A stretch of 64,000 bases of DNA from Streptomyces phaeochromogenes (GCF_001418655.1 NZ_LIQZ01000070.1:1-64000), one strand, 5' to 3'. Shown: positions 8,034-18,183, numbered from the stretch's first letter. Numbers and translations: made by a program. The notes: generated by a model not told the origin, from the sequence alone.

Positions 8034-8710
8034 GTGACGGACAGGGCGGCCCGATCAGGGTCATGGTGGTGGACGACCACCCCATGTGGCGCGACGCGGT
8101 CGCGCGCGACCTGGCCGAGTCCGGGTTCGACGTGGTCGCCACGGCGGGCGACGGCGAGCAGGCGGTGCGCCGTGCGCAGGCCGCCGCGCCCGACGTCCTC
8201 GTCCTCGACCTGAACCTGCCGGCCAAGCCCGGTGTGCAGGTCTGCAAGGAGCTGGTCGGGGTCAATCCCGCCCTGCGCGTCCTGGTCCTCTCCGCGAGCG
8301 GCGAGCACGCGGACGTCCTGGAGGCGGTCAAGTCGGGGGCCACCGGCTATCTGCTCAAGTCGGCGTCCACGGACGAGCTGATCGACGCGGTGCGCCGCAC
8401 GGCCGTCGGCGACCCCGTCTTCACGCCCGGGCTCGCGGGCCTGGTCCTCGGCGAGTACCGCAGGCTCGCCTCCGACCCCGGGCCCGCGACGGGCGGCGAC
8501 GAGCCCAGGGCGCCGCAGCTCACCGACCGGGAGACCGAGGTGCTCCGGCTGGTCGCCAAGGGCCTGAGCTACAAGCAGATCGCCGAGCGCCTCGTGATCT
8601 CCCACCGCACCGTCCAGAACCATGTGCAGAACACCCTGGGCAAGCTCCAGCTGCACAACCGTGTGGAGCTGGTGCGCTATGCCATAGAGCGGGGCCTCGA
8701 CGACGCGTAA
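8030..8710 (+). CDS. macR: LuxR/NarL-family response regulator
   Basis: A 226-aa response regulator. The receiver domain has the acidic pair DD at residues 15-16, the phosphorylated Asp60 in VLVLDLNLP, the Ser in VLSASGEH and the Lys in YLLKSAS. The C-terminal LuxR helix-turn-helix (residues about 160-222) reads LTDRETEVLRLVAKGLSYKQ and then AERLVISHRTVQNHVQN. It is the cognate partner of macS, with which it forms an operon, and is expected to regulate morphology and secondary metabolism genes. The ATG at 8030 lies in an ATGA overlap with the tiny upstream ORF. Confidence 0.94.
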   Translation: MSDGQGGPIRVMVVDDHPMWRDAVARDLAESGFDVVATAGDGEQAVRRAQAAAPDVLVLDLNLPAKPGVQVCKELVGVNPALRVLVLSASGEHADVLEAVKSGATGYLLKSASTDELIDAVRRTAVGDPVFTPGLAGLVLGEYRRLASDPGPATGGDEPRAPQLTDRETEVLRLVAKGLSYKQIAERLVISHRTVQNHVQNTLGKLQLHNRVELVRYAIERGLDDA

Positions 8711-8793
8711 ACCGTCCGCGTCCCACCAAAGAGTGAAGACGCATGATCAACCCCCGCACAATTCACCGGAATTGACCTTCCGCCCTCTGCTGA

Positions 8794-8809
8794 AGTGACC
8801 TGGATCACT
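8794..8809. promoter_or_regulatory. Crp-like palindrome upstream of pfkA
   Basis: AGTGA at 8794-8798 and TCACT at 8805-8809 form a perfect inverted repeat with a 6-bp spacer, the geometry of cAMP receptor protein sites. It lies 46 bp before the pfkA start and adjoins a TATTAG hexamer at 8809-8814 that may be the -10 box, so binding would probably repress. Regulation is inferred. Confidence 0.45.
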
Positions 8810-8854
8810 ATTAGCGTGAGTCCCATCAGCCAACCGCGGCGAAGGGACTTTTCC

Positions 8855-9883
8855 ATGCGGGTCGGAGTACTGACCGGAGGCGGCGACTGCCCCGGGCTCA
8901 ACGCCGTCATCCGGGGCATCGTCCGCAAGGGCGTGCAGGAGTACGGCTACGACTTCACCGGCTTCCGGGACGGCTGGCGGGGGCCCCTGGAGGGCGACGC
9001 CGTCCGGCTCGACATCCCCGCCGTGCGCGGCATCCTGCCCCGCGGCGGCACCATCATCGGCTCCTCGCGCACCAACCCCCTCAAGGTCGAGAACGGCATC
9101 CGCCGGATCAAGGAGAACCTCGCCAAGCTGGAGGTCGACGCGCTCATCGCGATCGGCGGCGAGGACACGCTGGGCGTCGCCGCCCGTCTCACCGACGAGT
9201 ACGGCGTCCCGGTGGTCGGCGTCCCGAAGACCATCGACAACGACCTCTCCGCCACCGACTACACCTTCGGCTTCGACACCGCCGTGGGTATCGCGACCGA
9301 GGCGATCGACCGGCTGCACACCACCGCCGAGTCGCACATGCGGGTGCTCGTCTGCGAGGTGATGGGGCGGCACGCGGGGTGGATCGCGCTCCACTCGGGC
9401 CTCGCGGGCGGCGCGAACGTCATCCTCATCCCCGAGCAGCGGTTCGACGTCGATCAGGTCTGTGCGTGGGTGACCTCGCGTTTCAAGGCCTCGTACGCGC
9501 CGATCGTGGTCGTCGCGGAGGGGGCGATGCCGAAGGACGGCGACATGGTCCTCAAGGACGGCTCGCTGGACTCCTTCGGTCACGTCCGCCTCTCCGGAGT
9601 GGGCGAGTGGCTGTCCAAGGAGATCGAGCGCCGCACGGGCAAGGAGGCCCGCACGACGGTCCTGGGCCACGTCCAGCGGGGCGGTACCCCCAGCGCCTTC
9701 GACCGCTGGCTCGCCACCCGCTTCGGCCTCCACGCCATCGAGGCCGTCCGCGACGGCGACTTCGGCAAGATGGTCGCCCTGCAGGGCACCGACATCGTCC
9801 GCGTCCCCATCGCCGAGGCCACGGCCCGCCTGAAAACGGTGGACCCCCGCCTCTACGCGGAGGTAGGAGTCTTCTTCGGCTGA
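8855..9883 (+). CDS. pfkA: 6-phosphofructokinase
   Basis: A 342-aa phosphofructokinase converting fructose 6-phosphate to the 1,6-bisphosphate in glycolysis. The nucleotide loop is LTGGGDCPGLNA (residues 6-17), followed by GGEDTLG, the catalytic segment PKTIDNDLSATDYTFGFDTA and EVMGRHAGWIA. The GGED loop and the PKTIDND lysine fit the actinobacterial ATP-dependent subgroup, but ATP versus pyrophosphate use cannot be settled by eye. The ATG at 8855 follows GAAGGGA; the open frame begins earlier without a ribosome site. Only one base separates its stop from that of convergent trpEG. Confidence 0.95.
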   Translation: MRVGVLTGGGDCPGLNAVIRGIVRKGVQEYGYDFTGFRDGWRGPLEGDAVRLDIPAVRGILPRGGTIIGSSRTNPLKVENGIRRIKENLAKLEVDALIAIGGEDTLGVAARLTDEYGVPVVGVPKTIDNDLSATDYTFGFDTAVGIATEAIDRLHTTAESHMRVLVCEVMGRHAGWIALHSGLAGGANVILIPEQRFDVDQVCAWVTSRFKASYAPIVVVAEGAMPKDGDMVLKDGSLDSFGHVRLSGVGEWLSKEIERRTGKEARTTVLGHVQRGGTPSAFDRWLATRFGLHAIEAVRDGDFGKMVALQGTDIVRVPIAEATARLKTVDPRLYAEVGVFFG

Positions 9884-9884
9884 C

Positions 9885-11744
9885 TCAACCTCTCCTCGCC
9901 CCCGCGCACACCTGAGCCACCAGCTCCCGTACGACGTCCGTGCCGCGCAGCGTCAGCACCGACTCCGGGTGGAACTGGACCCCGGCGAAGCCCGGCCCGC
10001 GCAGTGCGTGCACCTCGCCCGCCGGGCTGCGGCTTACCTCGACGCCATGGGCCGCCAGTTCCACCGCCGCCTCGTCGTCGCACCGTGCCACGAAGCTGTT
10101 GTAGAAACCGACGGTCTCGGTCCGCCCGAAGAGGTCGATGTCCGTCTGGGCGCCCTGGTAGGGGATCTCCTTGCGGACGGTCTCCAGGCCCAGCTCCGCC
10201 GCGATCAGCTCATGCCCGAGGCAGACCCCCAGCACGCCGTGCCGGTGGCTCCGGATCACCTCCGCGGTCAGGCCGCGCAGGAAGGCCATCTTCGGGTCCG
10301 TCATGTCCGAGGGGTCGCCCGGCCCCGGCCCCAGCACCAGCGGACCCTCGTGCGCGAGCACCGTCTCCCGCAGCCCCGGCTCGTCGTACCGCCGGACGGT
10401 CACCTCAAGGCCCGACGAGCGCAGCAGATGCGCGAGCATCGCCGTGAAGGTGTCCTCCCCGTCCACGACCAGCGCACGGCCCTCCAGGTCGGCCGACCGC
10501 TCCTGCATCCGCAGCCAGAACGGCGCAAGCGCCGCCCGCCGCCCGTCCAGCGCCGCCCGCACCCGCGGATCGTCCGCGAGACACGCCCGTACTTTCTCCG
10601 CACCGGGCCGTCCGGGGCGTACCCCCAGCGCGGCCAGCACCCCGGCCGCCTTCGCATGCGTCTCGGCGACCTCGCTCGCCGGGTCCGACCCCCGTACGAG
10701 CGTCGCGCCGACCGGGACCCGCAGCCGGCCGCCCTCGTCGATGTCGGCGGTCCGGATGAGGATGGGGGAGTCGAGGGTCTGGGCCCCGCCGGAGTCCCGC
10801 CCGATCAGCGCCAGCGCCCCCGCGTAGTACCCGCGACCGCCCACTTCGTGCCGTTCGATGACCCGGCACGCGTTCTGCACCGGCGACCCCGTGACCGTCG
10901 CCGCGAACATGGTCTCCTTCAGCACCTCCCGCACGTCCAGCGACGACTTGCCCCGCAACTCGTACTCGGTGTGCGCGAGATGGGCCATCTCCTTCAGCCG
11001 CGGCCCGATCACGACACCGCCCATGTCGCCGACCGTGCACATCATCTTGAGCTCCTCGTCGACGACCATCGAGAGCTCCTCGATCTCCTTGCCGTCGGCC
11101 AGGAACTCCAGCAGGTCCTCGGGCGTCGGCCCCTCGGCGGGATAGCGGAACGTCCCGCTGATCGGGTTCATGACGACCGTCCCGCCGGACATCCGGACAT
11201 GCACCTCCGGGCTCGCCCCGACCAGCGTCCGCTCTCCCGTGTGCACGACGAACGTCCAGTACGCGCCCCGCTCACCGACCAGCAGCCGCCGGAAGAGCGC
11301 CAGCGCGTCGGCCCGTCCGAACCCCGGGATCTCGCCCTCGTACGTCCGCCGGATGACGAAGTTCGCGCCCTCGCCCCGCCCGATCTCCTCGTGCAGCACC
11401 CGCCCGACGATCTCCGCGTACGCCTCGTCCTCGACGTCGAAGCCACCGCCCTCGACCCGCACGTCGTGCGCGGGCAGCTCCGACAGGGCCTGCTCCAGGG
11501 AGAGCTCGTACGACTCCTCGGGGGTGAGCACCGCGAGCGGGGTGCCGTCGTCGCGGACGTCGAAGCCGCGCTCCCGGATCTGGCGGTACGGGACGAGGGC
11601 GAGGCCCTCAGGGATGTCGGCCAGCCGCTCGTACTCGGTGACCGGGCCGAGCAGCAGCTCGACGGTGTCGTGATCATGGCCCGGCGTGCGGCGGCGCAGC
11701 AGGGCGAACGGGCGGGGATCGGCCTGCAGGTCGAGCAGATTCAT
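9885..11744 (-). CDS. trpEG: Anthranilate synthase, fused TrpE-TrpG
   Basis: A 619-aa fusion converting chorismate and glutamine to anthranilate. Residues 1 to about 420 are the chorismate-binding component, with NPISGTFRYP, EIEELSMVVDEELKMM, TVTGSPVQNACRVIE and a GSDPASE segment. The C-terminal third is a class I glutamine amidotransferase with GPGPGDPSD, the nucleophile Cys in GVCLGHE and the catalytic His in GVQFHPES. The ATG at 11744 follows AAGGAA. Upstream lies a trp attenuator, which argues for tryptophan biosynthesis rather than a phenazine pathway. The single-gene fusion with attenuation resembles the S. venezuelae case in the literature. Confidence 0.93.
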   Translation of the reverse strand: MNLLDLQADPRPFALLRRRTPGHDHDTVELLLGPVTEYERLADIPEGLALVPYRQIRERGFDVRDDGTPLAVLTPEESYELSLEQALSELPAHDVRVEGGGFDVEDEAYAEIVGRVLHEEIGRGEGANFVIRRTYEGEIPGFGRADALALFRRLLVGERGAYWTFVVHTGERTLVGASPEVHVRMSGGTVVMNPISGTFRYPAEGPTPEDLLEFLADGKEIEELSMVVDEELKMMCTVGDMGGVVIGPRLKEMAHLAHTEYELRGKSSLDVREVLKETMFAATVTGSPVQNACRVIERHEVGGRGYYAGALALIGRDSGGAQTLDSPILIRTADIDEGGRLRVPVGATLVRGSDPASEVAETHAKAAGVLAALGVRPGRPGAEKVRACLADDPRVRAALDGRRAALAPFWLRMQERSADLEGRALVVDGEDTFTAMLAHLLRSSGLEVTVRRYDEPGLRETVLAHEGPLVLGPGPGDPSDMTDPKMAFLRGLTAEVIRSHRHGVLGVCLGHELIAAELGLETVRKEIPYQGAQTDIDLFGRTETVGFYNSFVARCDDEAAVELAAHGVEVSRSPAGEVHALRGPGFAGVQFHPESVLTLRGTDVVRELVAQVCAGARRG

Positions 11745-11813
11745 GGGTCCGGGTTCCTTCTCGGCGTCTCGTGGGAGAGGAGTGGAGAGGAACGGTCCCG
11801 GTCGCGAAAACAC

Positions 11814-11841
11814 CGAAGGCCGCCCCTCGGGCGGCCTTCGC
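11814..11841 (-). terminator. trp attenuator terminator
   Basis: A near-perfect 12-bp G+C-rich stem, CGAAGGCCGCCC and its complement, is followed on the minus strand by GTGTTTTCG. It lies 20 bp after the leader peptide stop and 70 bp before trpEG, the position expected for the attenuator hairpin. Confidence 0.88.
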
Positions 11842-11861
11842 GAAGTCTTGCGTACGCGCAG

Positions 11862-13434
<1,573 letters not shown>

Positions 13435-13474
13435 TAGATCAGCAGCCGTTTCGGTTGTTACAAGAGCGTGTATT

Positions 13475-13504
13475 GGGGCGCGGATCACATACGATCCGCG
13501 CCCC
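13475..13504 (+). terminator. Terminator after the DAHP synthase gene
   Basis: A 12-bp perfect stem pairs 13475-13486 (GGGGCGCGGATC) with 13493-13504 around the loop ACATAC. ATCGCACTTTT follows. Confidence 0.88.
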
Positions 13505-13539
13505 ATCGCACTTTTGCGGCTCCGGTCCGGCGGGTAAGG

Positions 13540-13558
13540 TTAGGTTAGCCTCACCGAT
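13540..13558 (+). promoter_or_regulatory. Iron box (DmdR/IdeR-type operator)
   Basis: TTAGGTTAGCCTCACCGAT closely matches the actinobacterial iron-box consensus TTAGGTTAGGCTCACCTAA. It lies 50 bp upstream of the ferredoxin gene start, so iron-bound DmdR1 should repress that gene when iron is plentiful. Confidence 0.82.
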
Positions 13559-13607
13559 TATCGGGATGGCGCGACGACCCAACGAATCCCGTCGGGAGGT
13601 GAACCGC

Positions 13608-13844
13608 GTGTACGTCTGCAACTGCTTCGGGGTGACCGAGGCGCAGGTGAAGAAGCACGCGGAGGGCGGTGCCTGCACCCCCCGGCAGATAGCGTCGGCC
13701 TGCAAGGCGGGCACCGACTGTGGTTCGTGCGTACGACGCATTCAGGCGCTGTTGGGCAGGGGTGACTTCCCCCGGCGCGAGTCGTCGGCCGACCAGGGCA
13801 TGCCCGTGCTCTCCGAAGTGGAAGCGCTGGAAGAGGCCGCTTAG
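13608..13844 (+). CDS. bfd: Bacterioferritin-associated ferredoxin (2Fe-2S)
   Basis: A 78-aa protein of the BFD-like [2Fe-2S] family. The four cluster cysteines are visible as VYVCNCFGVTE at the N-terminus and CKAGTDCGSCV near residue 40. In other bacteria Bfd docks on bacterioferritin and supplies electrons to release stored iron. Here it converges on bfr across a 35-bp gap, which supports that partnership. GTG at 13608 has a GGGAGG site 8 bases upstream. The tail after residue 60 is acidic and variable. An iron box upstream predicts induction when iron is scarce. Confidence 0.93.
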   Translation: MYVCNCFGVTEAQVKKHAEGGACTPRQIASACKAGTDCGSCVRRIQALLGRGDFPRRESSADQGMPVLSEVEALEEAA

Positions 13845-13879
13845 CCGTTCCGGCCGCTCGCCGCTCGCTGCCTTGCCGC

Positions 13880-14359
13880 TCAGCTGTCCGGCTGCTCGAT
13901 GAGCTGCGCGATGTAGAGCGCCTCGCCGAGCTTCTCCACCAGCTCCAGCTGGGTGTCCAGATAGTCGATGTGGTGCTCCTCGTCCTCGAGGATCGACTCG
14001 AAGATGTTCGCGGACGTGATGTCGCCCTTGGTCCGCATCACCTCGATACCGCGCTTGAGCCGGTCGATCGCCTCGACCTCGACCTGCCGGTCCGCCTGGA
14101 ACATCTCCGTGACCGTCTGCCCGACGCGGACGTGGAACAGCCGCTGGTAGTTCGGCAGGCCGTCCAGAAAGAGGATGCGGTCGGTCAGGATCTCCGCGTG
14201 CTTCATCTCGTCGAAGGACTCGTGCCGCGTGTACTTCGCCAGCTTCGTCCAACCGAAGTTCTCCTGCATCTTCGCGTGCAGGAAGTACTGGTTGATCGCG
14301 GTGAGTTCGGCGGTCAGCTGCTCGTTGAGGAATTCGATGACCTCGGGATCGCCCTGCAT
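13880..14359 (-). CDS. bfr: Bacterioferritin
   Basis: A 159-aa heme-containing ferritin that stores iron as a 24-subunit shell. Ferroxidase ligands are visible in the N-terminal NEQLTAELTAINQYFLH segment (Glu18) and in ESFDEMKHAEIL (Glu51 and His54). Met52 in the latter is the heme ligand. A second ligand pair lies in EDEEHHIDYL. The ATG at 14359 follows GGAAGGAG; a longer frame to 14443 overlaps promoter DNA. No iron box is seen directly in front of this gene, in contrast to bfd. Confidence 0.96.
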   Translation of the reverse strand: MQGDPEVIEFLNEQLTAELTAINQYFLHAKMQENFGWTKLAKYTRHESFDEMKHAEILTDRILFLDGLPNYQRLFHVRVGQTVTEMFQADRQVEVEAIDRLKRGIEVMRTKGDITSANIFESILEDEEHHIDYLDTQLELVEKLGEALYIAQLIEQPDS

Positions 14360-14435
14360 CGCAGAGGCTCCTTCCAAGCGGGGGGAACTGGCAGGTTGCG
14401 CCGCATGATTGCACCGGCGTAGAAGATCGTCCAGT

Positions 14436-14466
14436 AAGTGCATGCTTAGTAAGTAAGTACTTGCTT
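14436..14466. promoter_or_regulatory. Adjacent palindromes between bfr and the molybdopterin protein gene
   Basis: AAGTGCATGCTT at 14436-14447 and AAGTAAGTACTTGCTT at 14451-14466 are neighbouring near-palindromes sharing AAG and CTT ends. They lie in the unusually A+T-rich divergent promoter region, 77 bp upstream of the bfr start. Operator function is inferred. Confidence 0.45.
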
Positions 14467-14544
14467 AGTCCTGGTTGTACCGAGTTGTCAGAGTCGGTGC
14501 GTACCTGGTCATGCCCATCGTCCGGGGTCTGTCAGGATGGAGTC

Positions 14545-15177
14545 ATGGGTCAGCCGGTGGGTCGTGAATCTGGAGAAGCAGCGCAGTCGGAGCTTCCGCC
14601 GGGGCAGCGACTTCAGCGGGGCTGGCCGGTCACGCACTACGGGCCCGTGCCGAAGTTCCGCCCCGAGCGCTGGGAGTTCAGGGTCTTCGGCGCCACCGCC
14701 GACAGCGAGAAGCACTGCTGGACCCACGAGGAGTTCACCGCCCTGCCGTACGCCACGGTCGTGGCCGATCTGCACTGCGTCACCAAGTTCAGCATGATCG
14801 GTGCGGAGTGGGGCGGCATCCCGGCTCGTACGATCCTGGAGATCGCCCCGCCGGCGCCCACCGTCACCCATGTGATGGTCTGGGCCGAGTACGGCTTCAG
14901 CTCGAATCTGCGTCTCGACGACTTCGCGTCCGACCGCTCGATCTTCGCCACCCACAAGGACGGCGAACTGCTCACCGCGGAACACGGCTTCCCGCTGCGC
15001 CTCGTCGTGCCGCAGCTGTACGCGTGGAAGGGCCCCAAGTGGGTCCGCGGCGTCGAGTACATGACGGCCGACCGCCGCGGCTTCTGGGAGGAGCGCGGCT
15101 ACCACAACGTCGGCGACCCCTGGCGCGAGCAGCGCTACTCGTACCAGGAGGAGCCCGGGGACGGGCCCGAGCTCTGA
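14545..15177 (+). CDS. Sulfite oxidase-like molybdopterin-binding oxidoreductase
   Basis: A 210-aa protein of the small molybdopterin oxidoreductase family (MsrP/YuiH-like). The molybdenum-coordinating Cys is in ADLHCVTKFSM. Other cofactor-binding stretches are TVTHVMVWAEYGFSSNLRLD and GFPLRLVVPQLYAWKGPKWV. It lacks a Tat signal and the dimerisation domain, so it is probably cytoplasmic; substrate and electron partner are unknown. The ATG at 14545 follows GGATGGAG. The frame is open upstream but has no ribosome site. Confidence 0.9.
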   Translation: MGQPVGRESGEAAQSELPPGQRLQRGWPVTHYGPVPKFRPERWEFRVFGATADSEKHCWTHEEFTALPYATVVADLHCVTKFSMIGAEWGGIPARTILEIAPPAPTVTHVMVWAEYGFSSNLRLDDFASDRSIFATHKDGELLTAEHGFPLRLVVPQLYAWKGPKWVRGVEYMTADRRGFWEERGYHNVGDPWREQRYSYQEEPGDGPEL

Positions 15178-15247
15178 GCCCCGGCGCTCCCTGGGCTCCT
15201 TGGTTTCTTGGGCTTCTGGGGCTTCGCTCAGCCGGTTCCGGCGCTGC

Positions 15248-16117
15248 TCAGTCGTCCCGGAGCTTCTTCAGCCGCTCCACGTCCGCCGCGTGTCCCTCCT
15301 TGCCGCCGGGGGTCTCGATGATCAGCGGTACGCCCTCGGTGGCGGGGTGGGTCATCAGCGCACGGAACGGGTCCTCGCCGATGTGCCCGGCGCCGATGTT
15401 CTCGTGGCGGTCCTTGTGGGCGCCGGCCACGTCCTTGGAGTCGTTGGCGTGGATCAGCTTCAGCCGGCCCTCGCCGACCGTGTCCACCAGCAGGTCGAGC
15501 GTCTGGTGCATCCCGCTGGGCCCGGTGAGGTCGTGGCCCGCCGCGAAGATGTGGCAGGTGTCCAGGCAGACGCCCAGTTTCGGATGGGAGTCCAGCGCCT
15601 CGAAGTACGGCCCGAAGTCCCAGGTGCGTGAGCAGAGTGAAGAGCCCTGTCCGGCGGTCGACTCCAGCAGCAGGAACGGGTCGTCGTCGTGGGTCAGCTC
15701 GTCGAGCAGCGGCAGCAGATGCTCGCGGACCTGCTTCAGCGCGACCGACCGCTCCCGGCCCCCGGTCGCGGACCCCGTGTGCACGACGACGCCCAGCGCC
15801 CCGATCGCCCGCCCGCGCCGCAGCGAGTGCCGCAGCGACTCCACCGACTTCTCCACGGTCGCCTCGGTGTGCGAGCCGAAGTTGATCAGGTAGGGCGCGT
15901 GGACGTAGGCGGGGATCGACTCGGCGGCGCAGGCCGTGCGGAACTCCTCGTCCTGGAGGGGGTTTCCGGGCGGAGTCGCCCAGCCGCGCGGGTTGGCGAC
16001 GAAGACCTGGACGGTCTCGGCGGCCAGCTCACGCGCGTACGAGAGGCCGACGGAGGCGAGGCCTCCGGCGACGGGGACATGGCCGCCGACGGGGTTGCGG
16101 GACTGCTGAGTGCTCAC
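15248..16117 (-). CDS. nfo: Deoxyribonuclease IV (AP endonuclease, Nfo family)
   Basis: A 289-aa TIM-barrel AP endonuclease that would cut DNA at abasic sites during base excision repair. Zinc-ligand stretches are visible: GGHVPVAGGL, YVHAPYLINFGSH, VVVHTGSA, LLLESTAGQG, GVCLDTCHIFAAGHDL, LIHANDSKDVAGAHKDRHENIG, and LIIETPG near the end. Length and motif order fit the family. It stands alone, transcribed toward the molybdopterin gene with a 70-bp convergent gap that holds no strong hairpin. Confidence 0.95.
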   Translation of the reverse strand: MSTQQSRNPVGGHVPVAGGLASVGLSYARELAAETVQVFVANPRGWATPPGNPLQDEEFRTACAAESIPAYVHAPYLINFGSHTEATVEKSVESLRHSLRRGRAIGALGVVVHTGSATGGRERSVALKQVREHLLPLLDELTHDDDPFLLLESTAGQGSSLCSRTWDFGPYFEALDSHPKLGVCLDTCHIFAAGHDLTGPSGMHQTLDLLVDTVGEGRLKLIHANDSKDVAGAHKDRHENIGAGHIGEDPFRALMTHPATEGVPLIIETPGGKEGHAADVERLKKLRDD

Positions 16118-16239
16118 CCCTTCAGGGTGTCACGCGGTCCCGGTCGCGCGGTCGGCGGCCATGTCCCTGCGGGTGCCTGGGTGCCCGGCATGCCTGCCAG
16201 TGTGCCTGCGGCGCCCGTGTGCTTTTGTGCCCGTCCGTG

Positions 16240-18183
16240 TCAGCGGATCTCGATCGTGATCGTCGATCCCTCGGGCGCCGTGTCGCCGCCGTCCACCGAC
16301 TGGCTCTTGACCGTGTCGCCGAAGAGGCCGAGCAGACCGCGGTCCTCCTCGACCTTGAAACCGGCCGCTTCCAGCTCCTGCTTCGCGTCGTCGACGCTGT
16401 CGCCCACGACGTCCGGGACCTCGATCATCTCCGGGCCCTTGGACACCGTCAGCGTGACGGTGTCGCCGCCGCCCGCCTTGGTGTCGGGGTCCGGTGACTG
16501 CTTGGCGACCTGGCCGGCCTCGTACTCGGACGTGACCTGCTCGGAGGCGACCTCGACCGTCAGACCGGCGTCCTCCAGCTCCTGCCTGGCGTCCTCAAGG
16601 TCGTCGCCCACGACGTCGGGCACGTCCACCGGGCTGCCCTTGCTGACGGTGAGCGCGATCGCCGAACCGCCGCGGCGCTCGGTGCCCGCCCCCGGTTCCG
16701 TACGGATCACGAAGCCCACCGGTACGTCTTCGCTGAAGCCCTTGGTGACCATGCCCGCCACCAGGCCCTCGTTCTTCAGGCGCTGCTTGGCCTTGGCCAG
16801 CGAGTAGCCCTCCAGGTCCGGCACGCGCACGATCTCCGGGCCCTTGGAGACCGTCAGTGTCACGGAGTCGTTGTCCCGGATCCGGGCGCCGGGCTTCGGG
16901 TCGCTGCTGATGACCCTGCCTGGCTTGACGGTGTCGCTGAAGCTGCGCTTGACGTCCTTCACGTCGAGACCGGCGTTCGTGAGCTGCTTCTTGGCCTGCG
17001 CCTCGGTCTTCGAGAGCACCCCCGGGACAGTGGTGAACTGGCCGGAGTTGATGTACCAGACGCCCGCGCCGAGACCGAGGGCCAGCAGCACCGCGGCGAC
17101 GATCGCGAGCAGGCCGCGGCGGGGCGCCATCGAACGGCCGCCACGGCCGCCCCGTCCGCGGCGCGGCGGTTCGGGCGGCGGGGACGGCAGATAGCTCGTG
17201 CGGTGCAGCTCGGCGTCGTCGTCGTTCACCGGGAGGGGCCGCTGCACCGACAGAGAGAGCGGGATCACGCTCGTACGGTCGTCCGCGTTCTGGTGGTCCG
17301 TGGTGACCGCCTGGGGCGGGACGGCGTCCAGCTGGTCGGCGCTCAGCGCGTTCCGGGCGTCCAGGACCTGGGAGAGCAGCGCCACGGCGTCGTACGGACG
17401 GAGGTCGGGGTTGCGCGCTGTGGCCGTCGTGACCAGCTCGTCGAGCTCGTGGGCCAGGCCCGGGACGGACGCCGACGGCTGGGGCACGTCCTCGTGGAGG
17501 TGCTTGTAGAGCACGGTGGCGGGCGAGTCCCCGTAGTGCGGGCGGTCGCCGGTCAGCATCTCGAAGAGGAGGATGCCGCACGCGTACACGTCGACCCGGG
17601 GGTCGGCCGTGCCGTTCTCTATCTGCTCGGGCGCGAGATACGACACCGTGCCGAGCACGGCCCCCGTCGTGCTGGTGACCGTGTCCACGGCCCGTACGAG
17701 ACCGAAGTCCGCGACCTTCACCCGGCCGTCGTCCCCTATCAGGACGTTCTCCGGCTTCATGTCGCGGTGCACGAACCCGGCGCGGTGCGCGGCGCCGAGC
17801 GCGGCGAGGACCGGCTCCAGGACGTCGAGCGCGGCGCGCGGCTGCAGCGCCCCGCGCTCGCGCAGCACGTCGCGCAGGGTGCATCCGGCGACGTACTCCA
17901 TCGCCAGATAGACGAAACTGCCGTCCGTGCCCTGGTCGAAGACCTGCACCACGTTCGGGTGGGCGAGCCTGGCCACCGACTTGGCCTCGCGGATGAAACG
18001 GTCGACGAACGTGGCGTCGGCCGCAAGCGTCGGGTGCATCACCTTGAGCGCGAGCACCCGGTCCAGACGGGTGTCCACGGCCCGGTAGACCGTGGCCATC
18101 CCGCCGACCGCGATGCGCGCGTCGACGCGGTAGCGGCCGTCGAGCACGTGCCCGACGAGCGGGTCCTGAAGGGTCGTATCCAC
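16240..18183 (-). CDS. Serine/threonine protein kinase with four PASTA domains
   Basis: A 647-aa PknB-type membrane kinase. The kinase domain (residues about 12-275) has IAVGGMATVYRAVD, the ATP lysine in LALKVMHP, the catalytic HRDMKPENVLIG, DFGLVRAVD and SYLAPEQIENG. A Pro/Arg-rich linker precedes one transmembrane helix (GLLAIVAAVLLALGLGAGVWY). Four extracellular PASTA repeats follow, each ending in a TVSKG-like motif except the last, which ends TITIEIR. PASTA domains bind peptidoglycan fragments, so it probably senses cell wall state. The GTG start at 18183 lacks a strong ribosome site. Confidence 0.95.
   Translation of the reverse strand: MDTTLQDPLVGHVLDGRYRVDARIAVGGMATVYRAVDTRLDRVLALKVMHPTLAADATFVDRFIREAKSVARLAHPNVVQVFDQGTDGSFVYLAMEYVAGCTLRDVLRERGALQPRAALDVLEPVLAALGAAHRAGFVHRDMKPENVLIGDDGRVKVADFGLVRAVDTVTSTTGAVLGTVSYLAPEQIENGTADPRVDVYACGILLFEMLTGDRPHYGDSPATVLYKHLHEDVPQPSASVPGLAHELDELVTTATARNPDLRPYDAVALLSQVLDARNALSADQLDAVPPQAVTTDHQNADDRTSVIPLSLSVQRPLPVNDDDAELHRTSYLPSPPPEPPRRGRGGRGGRSMAPRRGLLAIVAAVLLALGLGAGVWYINSGQFTTVPGVLSKTEAQAKKQLTNAGLDVKDVKRSFSDTVKPGRVISSDPKPGARIRDNDSVTLTVSKGPEIVRVPDLEGYSLAKAKQRLKNEGLVAGMVTKGFSEDVPVGFVIRTEPGAGTERRGGSAIALTVSKGSPVDVPDVVGDDLEDARQELEDAGLTVEVASEQVTSEYEAGQVAKQSPDPDTKAGGGDTVTLTVSKGPEMIEVPDVVGDSVDDAKQELEAAGFKVEEDRGLLGLFGDTVKSQSVDGGDTAPEGSTITIEIR

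Noticed and set aside
9885..11744. PhzE-like phenazine enzyme instead of anthranilate synthase
   Set aside because: The Trp-rich leader peptide and attenuator fit tryptophan control, and no phenazine genes are present.
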